NCBI GenBank assembly: GCA_000149265.1
Contig: CH003301.1
Location: 762,726-826,725, forward strand
Source of the DNA: Ciona savignyi
Taxonomy: Eukaryota; Chordata; Ascidiacea; Phlebobranchia; Cionidae
Direction of reading: 5' to 3'
Length of the DNA stretch: 64,000 nt
In this document: piece after piece, positions 1-13,400 of the stretch
How positions within the stretch are numbered: position 1 is the stretch's first letter
Layout of the letters: every line of letters starts with the position of its first letter
The notes under the pieces: model-generated
Told to the model about the DNA's origin: nothing
Databases searched by the model: none
What the model saw: only the letters and a program-made list of their open reading frames with translations
Translations under genes and position numbers: made by a program

Positions 1-7
1 TTTGCAG

Positions 8-3000
8 GACACACATCGGCTTCCCCCCAGTATCGCCATACATAGGCCACTTCACGCCCACTATGTGTCATATTTTAAAGGAAAGAGCACGACTGTGCTG
101 CATAAGACTTGATCGGGTAAGCAAATCTTGCCAGTTGTGGCAACATAAAGGCTTAGCTTTAATTGAATAGTTTACAAGCTAAAAAATACAAAAGTATGAT
201 ATAATATGTTTCTGTTAAAATATTCAGTCGTAGTATATTCTATTGTAAGCTTAATTTTAAAATATCATCATTAAACAGCCATGCGAACATTGTCGTCATT
301 CTTCCGCGCTTCATTACAAGTGGCCCACGGCCCCAATTATAATCACCGCAGAATTCGCAGCTCAAAGTCTCTTTAATGTGTTAATTCCACTACGAGCACA
401 TTATAGGTATGATGTTTCATTTCCCTGTTAAAGTATAACGGAACAAATTATATAACCTTAATTTAAAAAAAAAACATTTTTTATTCATTTTTAATTGTTT
501 TTATTATGTTATTAGACCAATAAGATCAATCCATCCTGTGGTGCTGCTTCTGGAGCATTCCCCCGAAAATACCTTTCTTAACGCAATAAGCATTTTCCCT
601 ATGACGTATTACATGCTCGGCAGTATGAACGGGTGAGTTATGTGTGCTGTCTTTGTTGGTAAAATATTGTTATGTCTGTTCGGTTTTAAATAAGTGCGTT
701 TGTTTTAGGGTGTTGCTTAAATCATCATATTTATGAGCGATTTATAACATCATTGGTTTGGTTCTAATTACTAACGTTGCGTGTACACCTAACGCTTCTC
801 TTGTCAAGCCATTCACTTTTATGTAATTCATTCGTGCCAGTTATGGAAATAAACGCAGAAGTTATCAATCATATAGAAAGACTACGTAAGTATCACAGAA
901 AGCATGGGACTTATGTTGTATTAAAACTGTTCCCATACTGGCAGCACTTAAACCAATGTTCTGTATATATGTTTTATTTGTTGTAGTGTGTGCACGGCTG
1001 AATTATTTAGAAAATGTTCTAAAATTACATCACATAAAACAATTGTTCGAAGGTCAAATAAATAAGATATGAACAGCTTAAATTCGTTTAGTTAAGTGTT
1101 AGAAATGTAAGGTCTGCTGCTCGTATAAGGTCCCTAGAGTGTAGTTATATAGACCTTTTGATTTCAATTGATTGTTGTATCTTATTATATAACCGCTTTA
1201 CTATACGCTTCCGAGGTGTGTTTCACGTATTTATTATAAAAAGGCAAAGATTGTTTTTTTTGCAGATTAGATTCCCTACTAAATGCCGGAGTCACCGAAG
1301 CACATTCTGTCATCATCATAGACAGGGAAACGTCCATGTACGCCGAAGAGGCTTATATGGCTGATTCTAGGTACGGTAGATTAGTAGTGCATACTATTTA
1401 TTTGATTAAAAGGCTTGAAAAAACGTGTTATGTGTTGATAAATTGATAGAAGTATACAGCAAAATGGCAGTAATTATAGGACTATTTTAAAATAGAGACA
1501 TACATATAGTTTTTTTGTGCGTTTTCCCATTATTTTTTAGTCAAAAGCTTAAAGGTCATGTCGGAACGACATTCTCTAGAAGGGCTAATTAAATTGTAAT
1601 AAAAAATAAAAAACATGGTCTAAAAATGTGGAAAACAAACTTTTGGCTAACTCTTTCACTCCCGGCCAAATGCATTAATTTAAACATGCTGTCCCGCAGT
1701 GTTTTTTTACAATTTTTTGTCATTTTCAAATTAGCACAGTTTTTCTCAAATTAATGCTATGATTTAATATTTAGTATGGTTGGAAAGATAATTTATCCCT
1801 CTTTTAAACAAACCGCACACCTAGAATCTACCTCCAATAAAGAATATATTATGTAAACTTTAGTGAACACCACTTTTTATGTAAAGAAAATTCTGCTCGA
1901 CTTTGAAAATTTTGAGGTGCACTGACAAACGAAATACTCACTAATTATTGGTATGCCCAAATGATATGAAAATTGGCATGTAGATTGTCTAATAGTTTTT
2001 GTACTCAGGAAAATTTGAACTGTATTTGTATCTTCAGTAGTTTTTTTACTATTCCTAATTGAAATTTTCCTTTATTCTAACTATATTATGAAAAATTGAA
2101 CCAAAACGCATTGAAGTTTTTAGTTTTGTAGAACTAAAATAGTAAAAAGTATAAATAAGAACAGTGAAGGAAGTGTAAAAAGGGCATACAAAAGCAAACA
2201 AACACAAATACTATATCCAATATTCTTCAAAGCAGGGCAAACCGAACTAGCTAGTCTCGCCGCCTTTTTCTTTATCGTGCGCTCAGCAGGCCCAGCTGGA
2301 TTCATGCTTTGGTGAACACGAAGCATAAACGCCTGCTGCGAAAACGTCACCAACGCTCTCCTTTTTTTCTCAACGGCACGAAATTCACAGAGAATGTAAA
2401 GAAAGACTTGCTTGACAAAAAGAGCTTCTCCGCAAGTTAACGCGACTCCTATTGGCTGAGTTAGTCACTTGTAAATTCGTGTAAAATCGATAGAAATAAG
2501 AGGCGAAGCCTTGAAAAAGAAAGGCTATCACTCCTCGCATTTTTAATATTTCTCCACGAAAATTACAGAGAATAAAATATAGGGGGTTTCCTTGATCGAA
2601 TGATGCCATAGCTGAGGTCTCTACCATTACGCATTACGGAGAAATCGTTTTTTAGATTTGCACCCATTTATGTACAGGCGGGATACCATGTTTTCCCACC
2701 AACTCGCGATATATGGCGAGTTGGGACGGAAAGAGTTTGGCTAAGGAATCATAGGGACTTCTCCGGAGAAAAAAACAGTCGGCCTTACTTTGTTTTTCCT
2801 TCGTTTTAGCATCGCGCCTAACAAGATTTTTTTTTCATAATTTAGATTATATCTGGTTAAATGTTATTCTGCTTACCATTGTTGGTTTAAATTAAAAAAA
2901 TTCCCAAGGTACTGGCTTGTCCCCTAATCATAATTGTGACAGGTATGTCTTTCCAAAATCTTCAAAATAAGTTATCGATTTGGATTAAAACTATAATAAT

Positions 3001-5982
3001 TGTTAGATTACATGATCTCAATAGGTAGAACTGACATTTTGGTTTTAAGCCCAGGAGAATTCCTCGCAGTCGTCAAAAAAAAAATCGATTTTCCAGGAAT
3101 TTAGTTGTTCTATATCGTGCTTTACAGGAAGTTTCACTGTGGATCTGATTTGGTGGAATGTTAGTCCATTACCTGTGTTGTCAAGCAATGTTATACCAAA
3201 TAAATGTTAGTGATAATTTACCTTGGGATAGCCCTAAAAATCGGTTTCTGAATTATAATTGTAACAAGCATTCTATTTTGCCCGGATGAACACAAGAAAA
3301 TAAGTTTGATTTAGTAACTCAGGGGCCCATTAGTTTAGACTAGCACGTTCAAATTTGAGGAATGTCGAATGACATGGCTCTGACGCGTACGTATCTGACA
3401 AGAAAATATGCTTTATGTTGAACATGGATATAGCAAGATTGATTTGTTACCTCAGGAATCTATACGTTTCTGCTTGCTGAAGCAAACTAAATACTAAAAT
3501 AAAATGTTCCAAGTGCGGTTAGGAACCCTGCTTACATAAACGCATAGCACACATATAATTCATAAAAATAGTGGTGGTTATTCAGGTTGTTGGCACTCTC
3601 TAGTATTTCTTTGTATATCTACTAGATGGCGTAATCAAATCGCATCCCCATCTTGTTTTACACTGTATGTAAGCGCAATATCAAACACCATAAAAGTTCT
3701 TTAACTTAATGTTGTAATGTTCGATGTCTATCTACAATAAACCGCGATTATCGATTCCGTATTTTGAATTCTCTTTATATTCTAAATTCATTGTACTTCA
3801 GGCAATTAGTGGCAACTCAAACCATGTTCCGACTGTTCCCACGCATCCCAGCTTGTTTAGAACTCACTCATGCAAGTAACATGAGATTCATGCATTTTGT
3901 ACCCCCTAATCCTACCATCGATCCTGATCAGTACAGAAAGGTATGTATATAGTTATGATTTAACCTAAAACTAGTTATCTAAGCCATGTGTTTTAAAATG
4001 CCATTATTAACTTAGGAACGTGATCGCGAAAAGTCATGCAGTCTACCATACTTGTTTCGAGAAGCCTTTGTGTCCGGCAAAGTCTTTAGTTCCAGCATGC
4101 TTGATACTTTACTTTATCAGTCCTTCGTTAAAGGTTATCTTTGCACCTTGCTCCGTGTGATGCTCGGATTGCAATATACTTCTGGCTCGGGACATTTAGC
4201 AACCGTAAGTTTTACCATTTCTCTTCCGACACAATGTTACTTTTGCACAGCGTTCCACAAGGTTCATAATTCCCATTGATCTGTTAAGTCCCCGGTTATT
4301 CAGAGGACAAGTGGTCGACGTAGATCGAGATTATACTTGGTTAAAATCAAGAAACCCGTCATATGCACAGGGCTTATATGAAATATTATGATATTTAAGG
4401 ACTTTTAAAAACTTTCAACTCTATTCTAGAATAAAGATTTCAAGCCGTTTATTGTATTTTCTTCTTTTTACACATATTCACCTGTTTAGCACACTGTTAC
4501 GGCACAACAACACGGAAAGACATATCATGAAATGTTTAAAATGCTTAGTCGTCGCACGGGCTCTATTGTCTTTGGAATCTATCGCTACGAAGAACCTACT
4601 ACTGCAACTTCATCAGCGACCCATTCGTTCGTCGCAGACGAAACTAATAAAGAAATGAACAGTTTTTCTGCTGCACGTGGAGTTCGGACAAGTAGTATGT
4701 ATTGTGTTATATATCTTTCATATATTCCCTGCCGGATGTAGCATATTATGTTAAAACTAAAAACTATTTTGCTGCTACTCGTTGCTATATGGTACCAGTT
4801 GCTGTAATAAATATCTAGAAATATTTTTTTAATAACATCCTGAAGTTTAAAATAAATTAAAAAAAAAGTTGTGAAAAAAAGTTAGAAACGCGATAACATT
4901 GGACATGCGTGTGACTAATATATATTGTGCATTATCTTTCATACTTTAGTGAAAGGTGAGACTACCCGAGGAGATGTAGGGGAAGAATCTCCAAAACACC
5001 TTAAGACACAATCGGAGACTCCAAAACGACGACGTCATAGCGCTATTAGCATTTCGGCGATGAAACAGACTTTTCGTTCTCGGTTAGTTCACTATTATCG
5101 TGTGATAAAATCATTTCACGACATAGTCGTTTAAGCATATTTGTTTTTAGCCTTTGTGTAGGCATATTTCTGCGTTAGAAATATAAATTGTATGTTATAC
5201 AATACGTATCCTTATTTAATATCCAAGGTTTTCGTCATCAAAGAGACAAAGCATTCGGCGTTTACACCAAATCCACTGTTTGAAAACCGAACGTGAAAAT
5301 CTTGACGAGATGATTCGGGTATGTCTAGTTGAAACCTGTTAATCGTGCTGTGTATAAGTTTGTTAATACTGTGTTTATGTGCAGTCACGCATGAGAGAGC
5401 TTGGCCTGGAATGGGCCTCGCAGTCACACACACATAATGCCGTTTCGCGGAAGAGCCAGTTTGGTTATATTTTATTGAATCCACCTTCCGACACAATCGT
5501 GAAAGATGGAGACATACTGTAAGTACGCTATTTATTTGTTTGATCTAGATGAAACACAATAATCCAGAGATTGTCTTGCAATTCGGTTGAACCGTACACT
5601 GGTATCCGATTTGCCATACACTGTTTTCGAGTGAAAATTAGCTTTACGTGATGAGTTTTGTTATAATCCATTGAAGCATGCTTATCTATGCGTTAAATTT
5701 AGGTACGTGATAAACTCGGAAGTTAGCTGCGATAGCAGGGCGGAATCGCACGTTAGCGCTGCAAGCGGTGAGAGTTACGGTTCTATGGATCGAATTGTAG
5801 ATCCTGTCAACAAGCCATTGGTAAACATACATGGCTTGGAAGGGGCGAGAGCTACTGCGGATAAAGTGTGGAACAGCATCATGTCGACCCGAGAGATTTC
5901 AGTCATCGACGAAGAAGGCGATGTAACCGATACTGAATCAAAAAAGAAATTTTTGCCAAATGATGACCAAGCAATGGCGTAA
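8..5982 (+). CDS. Slo2/KCNT-type sodium-activated potassium channel, C-terminal part (5' partial)
   Basis: This is the C-terminal cytoplasmic half of a Slo2 (KCNT, Slack/Slick) potassium channel. In this family the tail carries two RCK domains that form a gating ring and open the pore in response to intracellular Na+. Exons read as 8-116, 279-406, 516-632, 1266-1370, 3802-3940, 4016-4204, 4490-4694, 4950-5082, 5228-5318, 5385-5518 and 5703-5982 (TAA). All have AG/GT borders and matching phases and give about 542 residues. Family hallmarks seen are [70 protein letters not shown] and, near the end, [10 protein letters not shown] followed by DILYVI. The pore and first RCK half lie before the window. 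The intron 1371-3801 is far longer than the others and holds a transposon-like insert. Family assignment is strong; KCNT1 versus KCNT2 orthology is not resolved. Confidence 0.92.
1642..2744. mobile_element. Putative non-autonomous DNA transposon with 9-bp target duplication
   Basis: Inside the long KCNT intron, the 9-mer TTTGGCTAA occurs directly repeated at 1642-1650 and 2736-2744. The sequence between them (1651-2735) begins CTCTTTCACTCCC and ends with the inverted counterpart, GGGACGGAAAGAG. Weaker inverted similarity continues inward: AACATGCTGTCCCGC near 1686 against the complement of a GCGGGATACCATGTT stretch near 2680. Long imperfect inverted ends plus 9-bp duplications resemble Mutator-like elements, but there is no transposase reading frame inside, so the family assignment is inference. 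Confidence 0.5.
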
Positions 5983-6283
5983 TTCCAGTAGACTGTTGTT
6001 TCAAGCCTCATTTTAACGCACAAGTTCCCCTTTTCCGATAAACAGTTATTTTTGTTTGCACAGCTCATTTTATAAATATGCCAAACGAATCTTCAGTATT
6101 GCGGGAATTTCCGTGGGTTTTCAAGAGTTGACCCACTGTGATAACTCGCACTATAAATAGCACTTTTAATCGTTTGGGAAGTTCAGTGATATGTGTTTAC
6201 GCTATAAAAAGAGTTATTTTTGCGTTTATTTGTTTCACGTGTAGCAATTTTTTTTATTCTTATTAGGTGCATTTTTTATTTTT

Positions 6284-6289
6284 AATAAA
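6284..6289 (+). terminator. Candidate polyadenylation signal of the KCNT gene
   Basis: An AATAAA hexamer lies about 300 bases after the KCNT stop codon, in an AT-rich stretch, at a plausible 3' UTR distance. The rest of the 5983-7482 gap contains no gene I can see and must also hold the promoter of the adhesion GPCR gene. Confidence 0.45.
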
Positions 6290-7482
6290 ACAACAAAAAC
6301 AATGTAAAACCAATTTCGAGTAGGCTACGTAGTTTCTACAAGAACTTAAATGTTCCTGCGTGACTAAATTTTACTAGAGCGTGACTAAGAAAAAAAGAAA
6401 CATCGAAAACAGTGCTGTCGCTGGTCTAAAATGTTTCATTTCAATTATAAGTTTTATATCAGCTGATACTATAGCCTTGTTTAAAGTTTTTTTTAGATAT
6501 TTTAGGAATGAAACAATAATTTAGTAAGGATAACTTCCTAAACTCGTGGCATAAAGCAACCATTCGGACATTGTACCGGATTTTACAATCTTTAAACCGT
6601 TAAGCCAGGGAAAAAAGAATAAAACCTTTTTTATCCTAGGTTAAGGAATATTCTACGTTTTTATTTAATAAAAATAAGAACACCACTTTGCAGGAGATAA
6701 CTATTTGAGGTGTAGCAATATGTGGTCAGCTTAAACTTTTTGTTGTGTTTATAAGGTTGAGATCGTATTTCTGTTTATTAAGGTCAACGGTGTTACCGCC
6801 TGGTCTTGTGTTGTATATGATAAAACTAAACATCTTCGAAAATACGCATTTGATTGTAGGTAAAATCACAAAGCGTAAAGTTTATGTGTACATCACTAAA
6901 AGTCTAATACATGTTCCTAATTAAATTAAACCGTTAAATAGAAAGTATAGTTACCTTTAGCTAGCCCAAAAATGTTTGTGTTGCTGCTTGAAATATTGTA
7001 CGAAATGCCGTACTGCAGGCCATCGTTAAGATAAGTTGTAATTTAGTCTAAAGGCAAAAAGCGGGTCAAATTTTTGAAAAAGGCTGATGTTTACCGAAAT
7101 AAATTGAGGATTGTTTGAAATTACCATCGATGGCTTACTCATTTACCTAAATATGTAAACGATTTGTTCTGTGCAATGGCACGCACGTAAATTAGTTAGC
7201 AACAGCCTTTGATGTGAGTTCTTACCTTATGTTTCCAACAGTAGCCTTCCGTAACAATTTAAACTCGATACTTTTAGTTGAAACATATGTAAGCTTAATT
7301 ATTACGCAACGACACACCACAGTGTTAAAAAAACTACAACTTGGAAACAAATAAAAATAGAACAATATGATTTAGTTTAAAATAAGCACAACTTCCTGCG
7401 TTTATACAAACTACGTACAATAAAGCATATTTTCTACAGAAATATTTTTATTGGCAATATTGTTCGTTTTACATGTAATAAT

Positions 7483-10400
7483 ATGCGACTTAACGTTCTC
7501 ATCTGTCTTTTGGTGAATATTCGCCTGGTTACTGGTAAGTGTTGTATGACCTATATATTAAGTCACTGTGCATCAACATGAAATAAAGTAAATGTTAATA
7601 GCATTACTATGCAGCAAACGACATTTTGTTTTATGTACGAAGGGTTTTGTTGTTTTGTTAATTGTAGGCCTATCCTTTGTTTTTGTTAAGAGCTGTATAA
7701 TTATAACAACGCATCAGAGTTTTAATAAACAAATTTGAACGTTAAAACTTACGAAGATTTATCTCTTTTTAGTTCAGACTCCACCTTCAAACGTTATTAT
7801 TATGTACACCGAAAAACAATCTGCAATACGAGCTCATGGGTTGGTCAATTTGACGGTTTCGGTGTTCGACATTCCACCTACAGTTCAATCTTGTTCGTTC
7901 AACTACACTGGGAACAGCGTCGCTCTCCCTTTCTACAACGAGACGGCGGGCTGTCGGAATTTCACCGGACCATACGAAACATTAGTATGCGAGAATTTCA
8001 GTTCGATACGAGCAAACCTGACGTTTCATCGCCCTCTTACCGACTCTTTCACATTGCAACTAACATGTGTTAATACACCCAACTTTAAATTGGATGTTGT
8101 TGTTTCAGGTATGATATCATGCTATTTTCACATTTATACTCATCGTATATCCGGCTACGTATAATGTAGAGGTAACAGTATACGGACGACAATACCAGAC
8201 AGATCCCAGATTCGACCCCGATCATTTGGTGCGGTTAGGGGCCTGATAAAAACACTTAACGCATGTCGTTGCTAATATGTGAATTTAAATTACCTTGTGG
8301 GAAATGCCGCGAGCATTTCCCCCGGTTTGGGGTTATACATCAGTATTGCTATACCATGTTAAGGGCTTAAAACATATCGACTTTAAAGCATCTCAACCCT
8401 ATCTTTTAGTTAATGTTTAGAACATTGTATAATTTTTTGGATAAATACATGTCCTTCAGATTGCACTGAAGGTGACTCGGTACCTAGAACCACGGCAAGA
8501 TGTGGATATCTATGTGCAAAATACCTACGTTGCCCAATGGGATACATTGGAACTCCGGTGCACGCAGTATGCCAGTTTGACGCAACTTGGTCAAATTCTC
8601 CAATCTGCGAAATAGGTTGTTTTATCCGTTGAATATTTTTGAAAAATCATTGCGTTAATGCTTTTGTGGTGGTACGAACTCCGTTGCTTACACTTTTTTT
8701 AAACATAAATATAGAGTATTTTTAACGAGGTACTGCAAGCATTTCTCAAATACAAAAAACTACAGGCGGTAGGCCTTTTCCAACTTTTTAACTAAAAATC
8801 AAAATACATTTTATAGATTATTGTGCCGCCTCAAACGACTGCAGTGCAAATGCGGAATGTCGAAGTGATGCTGTATCACAGAGTTACACGTGCACATGCA
8901 ATAAAGGGTTTTCCGGCGATGGTTTGACGTGTGGTGATATCAACGAGTGTGTAACGAGTTCCCCCTGTTCCTCCAATGCAGTGTGCAACAACCAATTTGG
9001 AAGTTTTACATGTGTCTGTTCGTCTGGCTATACAGGGGACGGAATTAACTGCACTGACATTGACGAATGTCAGCTGACTTGCAGACAACATTCTACTTGT
9101 ATGAACACGCAGGGAAGTTATATTTGTCGATGTAACGTTGGTTTCAGCAGAAAGTCAAACTTGTGCACGGATATAAATGAATGTAGTTCATTCAACAGCT
9201 GTCCCATGAATTCAAATTGCCGAAATACCATTGGATCTTACGAATGTCAATGCAATTTGGGCTACATGTTTAACGGCAATACCTGCATAGGTAATCTATA
9301 TTAGATAAACCAATAAAATAATAATTTATTTAAGTTAGAAACACTAAACACGGGAACATTTAACATGGAATTAGAAAGCTCTACAGTCCTGGTAGTCCTA
9401 ATTTAATAATCCCTCATAGTTTTTAGTTTTGACGTTGAAGTTTAAAAATATTTCAGATATTCCCGACAACATAGTTTCTCCGATGAACCCGTGTCTCACT
9501 AAACAATGCGCAAGAAATGCAACGTGCCAAGTGGTCGTTACTCCAAGTGTCGCTGGTAGCGGCGGTGGAAGTGGAGATGGTAGTGGGGAAGGCAGCGGAG
9601 ACATGAATGTCGCGACTGCAGTGTGTAATTGTGATGCTGGGTTTGGAGGAAACGGGGAGATAAGTTGCACAAGTAAACTTGGCTTTTATTACTTGTAAAC
9701 TTTATCTAGAATGTGCAAGTCTCAACAGCCAACGGGAGTATAGTGTTTTTTTTCTATATTTAATCATTTGCGGCCGGTTTGGGATGTCAGTCATAGCTAA
9801 CTTTATAAAGGTGCATGATAATTTAAAATACAATGAGTCAAAATTGAGTATAATTTTTCCATTTCGAAAAAAAACTTTTACTGCAAATCACCGTCCATCA
9901 TTAATTAACAAACACTATTGATGTATATTTTTTACCTTGCTAAATTTTGAATTCAAGATGGGTGTTTCATTGGGTCTTCTTGTAAATATCAATCTGTTTA
10001 TGAGTTTGCCGCGTTTACCATCTAGCCACACGATCGTTAACTCAAATCGACATTGTTCTGTTTGTAGACCGGTGTTCCGGCACGTCACTGATCATCGGCG
10101 GCCGTAATTTCACATTTGGTCGAACCTTTCTGTCATTGGTTGCATACTCTATTGAACAATGTTCGTCAGGTAAAAACGCCTTTCTAGTTATTCTGGTTTG
10201 CATAACCCCATGTTTATTTTCATAATATTGAGGAACATTCACAATATTTATTCATTATAATTCTCACAACACAAGACTATATTACAAAATACGATGATAA
10301 CCTTAATGTTTACGAGGGTTAACTAAAAAAATTATTCATTATTAAAAATCGATACCACAACCACATTTGGTCTTGTCAGGTGATTACCCACAGGGGAAAT

Positions 10401-13400
10401 ACCCTCAACCAAACCAAAGTAGCGTACCGAAGCAGAACGCAGAACCCAGACTTATCAGTATAATTGTACTGTCATTGTATTACATAATATAATTATATAT
10501 TATCGGTATTACTGGCATTGCTAGGTAATCTCAATTATCGCGAATGTACTAAAATTTTGGGGGTTAAAAGTAATAACCAGGTCCAAATAAAATAACTGCA
10601 TTTAAAGGTTTTCCTATTGCATCTATACTGTGTGGGATTGAAAGAACTATGAACGGTGGAAACAGTGTGCTATTTTTAACAAGCACTCTTTCAACTACTA
10701 ATTGCTCCACGACAAGAAACATATCAAGTACAATTGATCAGGTGTTTATAGCAATTTTAATATTCACAAAAAATTACATTTGTTGAAATGACTAAAAAAG
10801 TGGTCATGTTATCAATACCAACAAGTTTTATGGATGCAATTAAAGGATGTACAACTAAATCTCAAAAAAATTGTTGCCATAGAAACATTTTGTGGTATTT
10901 TCTGGTCTATTTACGACGACTGCGTTTATTTGTTTATTACAACATGATGTCATTGACACCAATATCACTGACATTTAAAGTAGCTTTGGTTCAAATACAT
11001 TAGCATCCTATCCTAGCCTAACTTGCTAGTTTTTTTAAAGTTTTTTAAATAGATTTCATATAAATGTCTCTGTAATGAAATCACTCTTTCATAAAATTTA
11101 TATTTTTGGAAAATATATGAAATATTTTTTAGTTTTCAACTAAAGTATGGGGAGTTGTGAACTAAAGAGTTCAGGTTCTATACAGATTACGTCAAATTAA
11201 AATTATCTGCAGTATATAACAGCACCAGAAAAGACTCCAGTGAAATTTTGTTTTGCATTTTTTGCATATATTACTGTTCTTACACACAGTTTTCCACTGA
11301 TAATGCCACCACTTTGGAAGTGGAAGAGATATTAACTGAGTTGGATTTAAAGACATCTGTAACACAAGCAGTGAGTGAGAATGATACAACCAATGTGATC
11401 GATTTCATCGCAACTATATCAACACTAGCTGGCATGGGTCAAATTATGGTACAGTGACAAAAGAAATTTAATTGAAATATGTATTCATATGGATGGGAAA
11501 GATTTTAGCTTTAATGTGCATTAACCAATTTAGAACATAATGTATCCCACAGGTTGATCTCAAGGAAATTGTATATGTCCGGCCCGTTGGTCTAGCGGTT
11601 AAGTGCGTAACCTTTCAATCGTAAGGTTGCAGGTGCGAAACTGGTCGCTAGCTAATCAGTTGTGACCTTGGGCAAGGCACTTTACGGACATTGCCTAAAC
11701 CCAGCGAATTAATGGGTTGTACCAAATTGAAGGAACGTGTCTATCGTACACAATACACTGCAACAGCCCGACAACGGGCGCGAGGTGATCTGACGATTGC
11801 CTGTGTGTTAACCCCCTTGGTTTTCCCATTTACAGAGATAAACATGAATATCCTGTCCTATCCTATTCTATATTGTATGATGCCCCTATACGGGCATAAT
11901 TATTTGAAATTAGAACACATATAAAACGGGTACTAAAACTAAATAAATGTCATAGACAACACCTTGCAAAGCTCTGGTAACCTCTGGTGATGGGTAGGCA
12001 TGAGGTTATTTGACTATTTTATTTCTGCTATCTTCTTTTGTATTTTCCCTGAGTTGTGGATTAACATGAATATAAATATCTTATTCATTGTATGTACTTT
12101 GAACAAATGCAATTTACAGGTGACACCAAATATTTATGAAAAAGTTGTGTCAATAGCCGACCATGTTACTGCAAAGGTACAGGATGCAACATATTCTACA
12201 CAAGCTTCATCATTACTCTACTCACTAGAACAAATTGGCTTTGAAGTTGATGTTACACAATCTTCATTCGATTTCTTAACACCCAACATAGCTGCTCAGG
12301 TTAGAACAGTGAAGTACTGATTTATAAAAAATCATTATTAAATAATTGTTATACATTGTCATGAAAAAGTTCAAGTGTTTGTGGTCCTAGATTGGATAAT
12401 AAATTTACTAGGTAGATTTTTTAACCTTTAAATTAAAACAATCTATTTATGTTTATAAATAATACATTATCATGTAAGAGGAGCATCACCTACTGTAATA
12501 ACTTTAGAAACACAAATATGTGCACTATTTAATTTTTATTTATTAAAAAATTACCATCGTATTTACAGATTTCGATTTAAACGACTTTATTAAATTGCTC
12601 TTTCACTAATAATATTAATTATACGAAGATGACCATATATTATGCCCAGATCGATAAAAAATCCATTTAATTCTACTTTATTCTTGTAGGTGGTTAACCA
12701 GAGTGTTTTGACTCCAGCACGGTTTCAACCAATGATCTATGTATCAGCAACTATTGAGACACTAATTCAACCCATAAGTATGGATATTCCAGCCACAGCA
12801 ATAGATGCTGTTGTCAATGGTCAGAGTGCAGGGCAAGGAAGCAGACAGAAAAGAGCGGTGGAAATGAACACAAAAATGGTCTTTTTACTGCACAGGGATT
12901 CATCTCTATTTCCTAGTAACGAAAGAGCGGATTGGGTAAACCAATGTGGCTAAAACCTTTAGTCAAATTTAATGAAATTTTATCTTGTCATTCTAGAATT
13001 AAATAATATTTTGTCTTTTTAATGCCAATAAGTTAACTTTATAATATAAATCATCGAAAAAGAACTGACAAATAAAAATTCTAAATTAACTGCCTATTCT
13101 TTTCAGGTTGTTAGTGCAACGGTTGCCAACCAATCTGTGACGGGGTTAACAGAAAGAATTAACATCACGCACACCACTGCTCTCGACCCTTCAGGAAGAA
13201 CCGTTACTCCTGGCACAAACAATGTAAAAACCATTGGCATAAATATAAAACTCACTTAACCCAGTTGTATGCAGATCACCTATTTGAACCAGACTTGTGT
13301 ATTTTGGAACTTTTCAACAAATTCTTGGTCCAGAGAAGGCTGCTGCTTGGTTCATACTTCCAGCCCAGCTGAGTGCAGATGTGATCATTTGACCAACTTT

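Noticed and set aside
2120..2627. Two minus-strand open frames of about 80 codons in the KCNT intron
   Set aside because: They have no motifs or splice logic and lie inside the transposon-like insert; most likely chance.
11577..11650. Functional tRNA gene
   Set aside because: The A box is good but the B box is degenerate and no cloverleaf is evident; the sequence continues into a repeated body shared with other copies, so it is a SINE.
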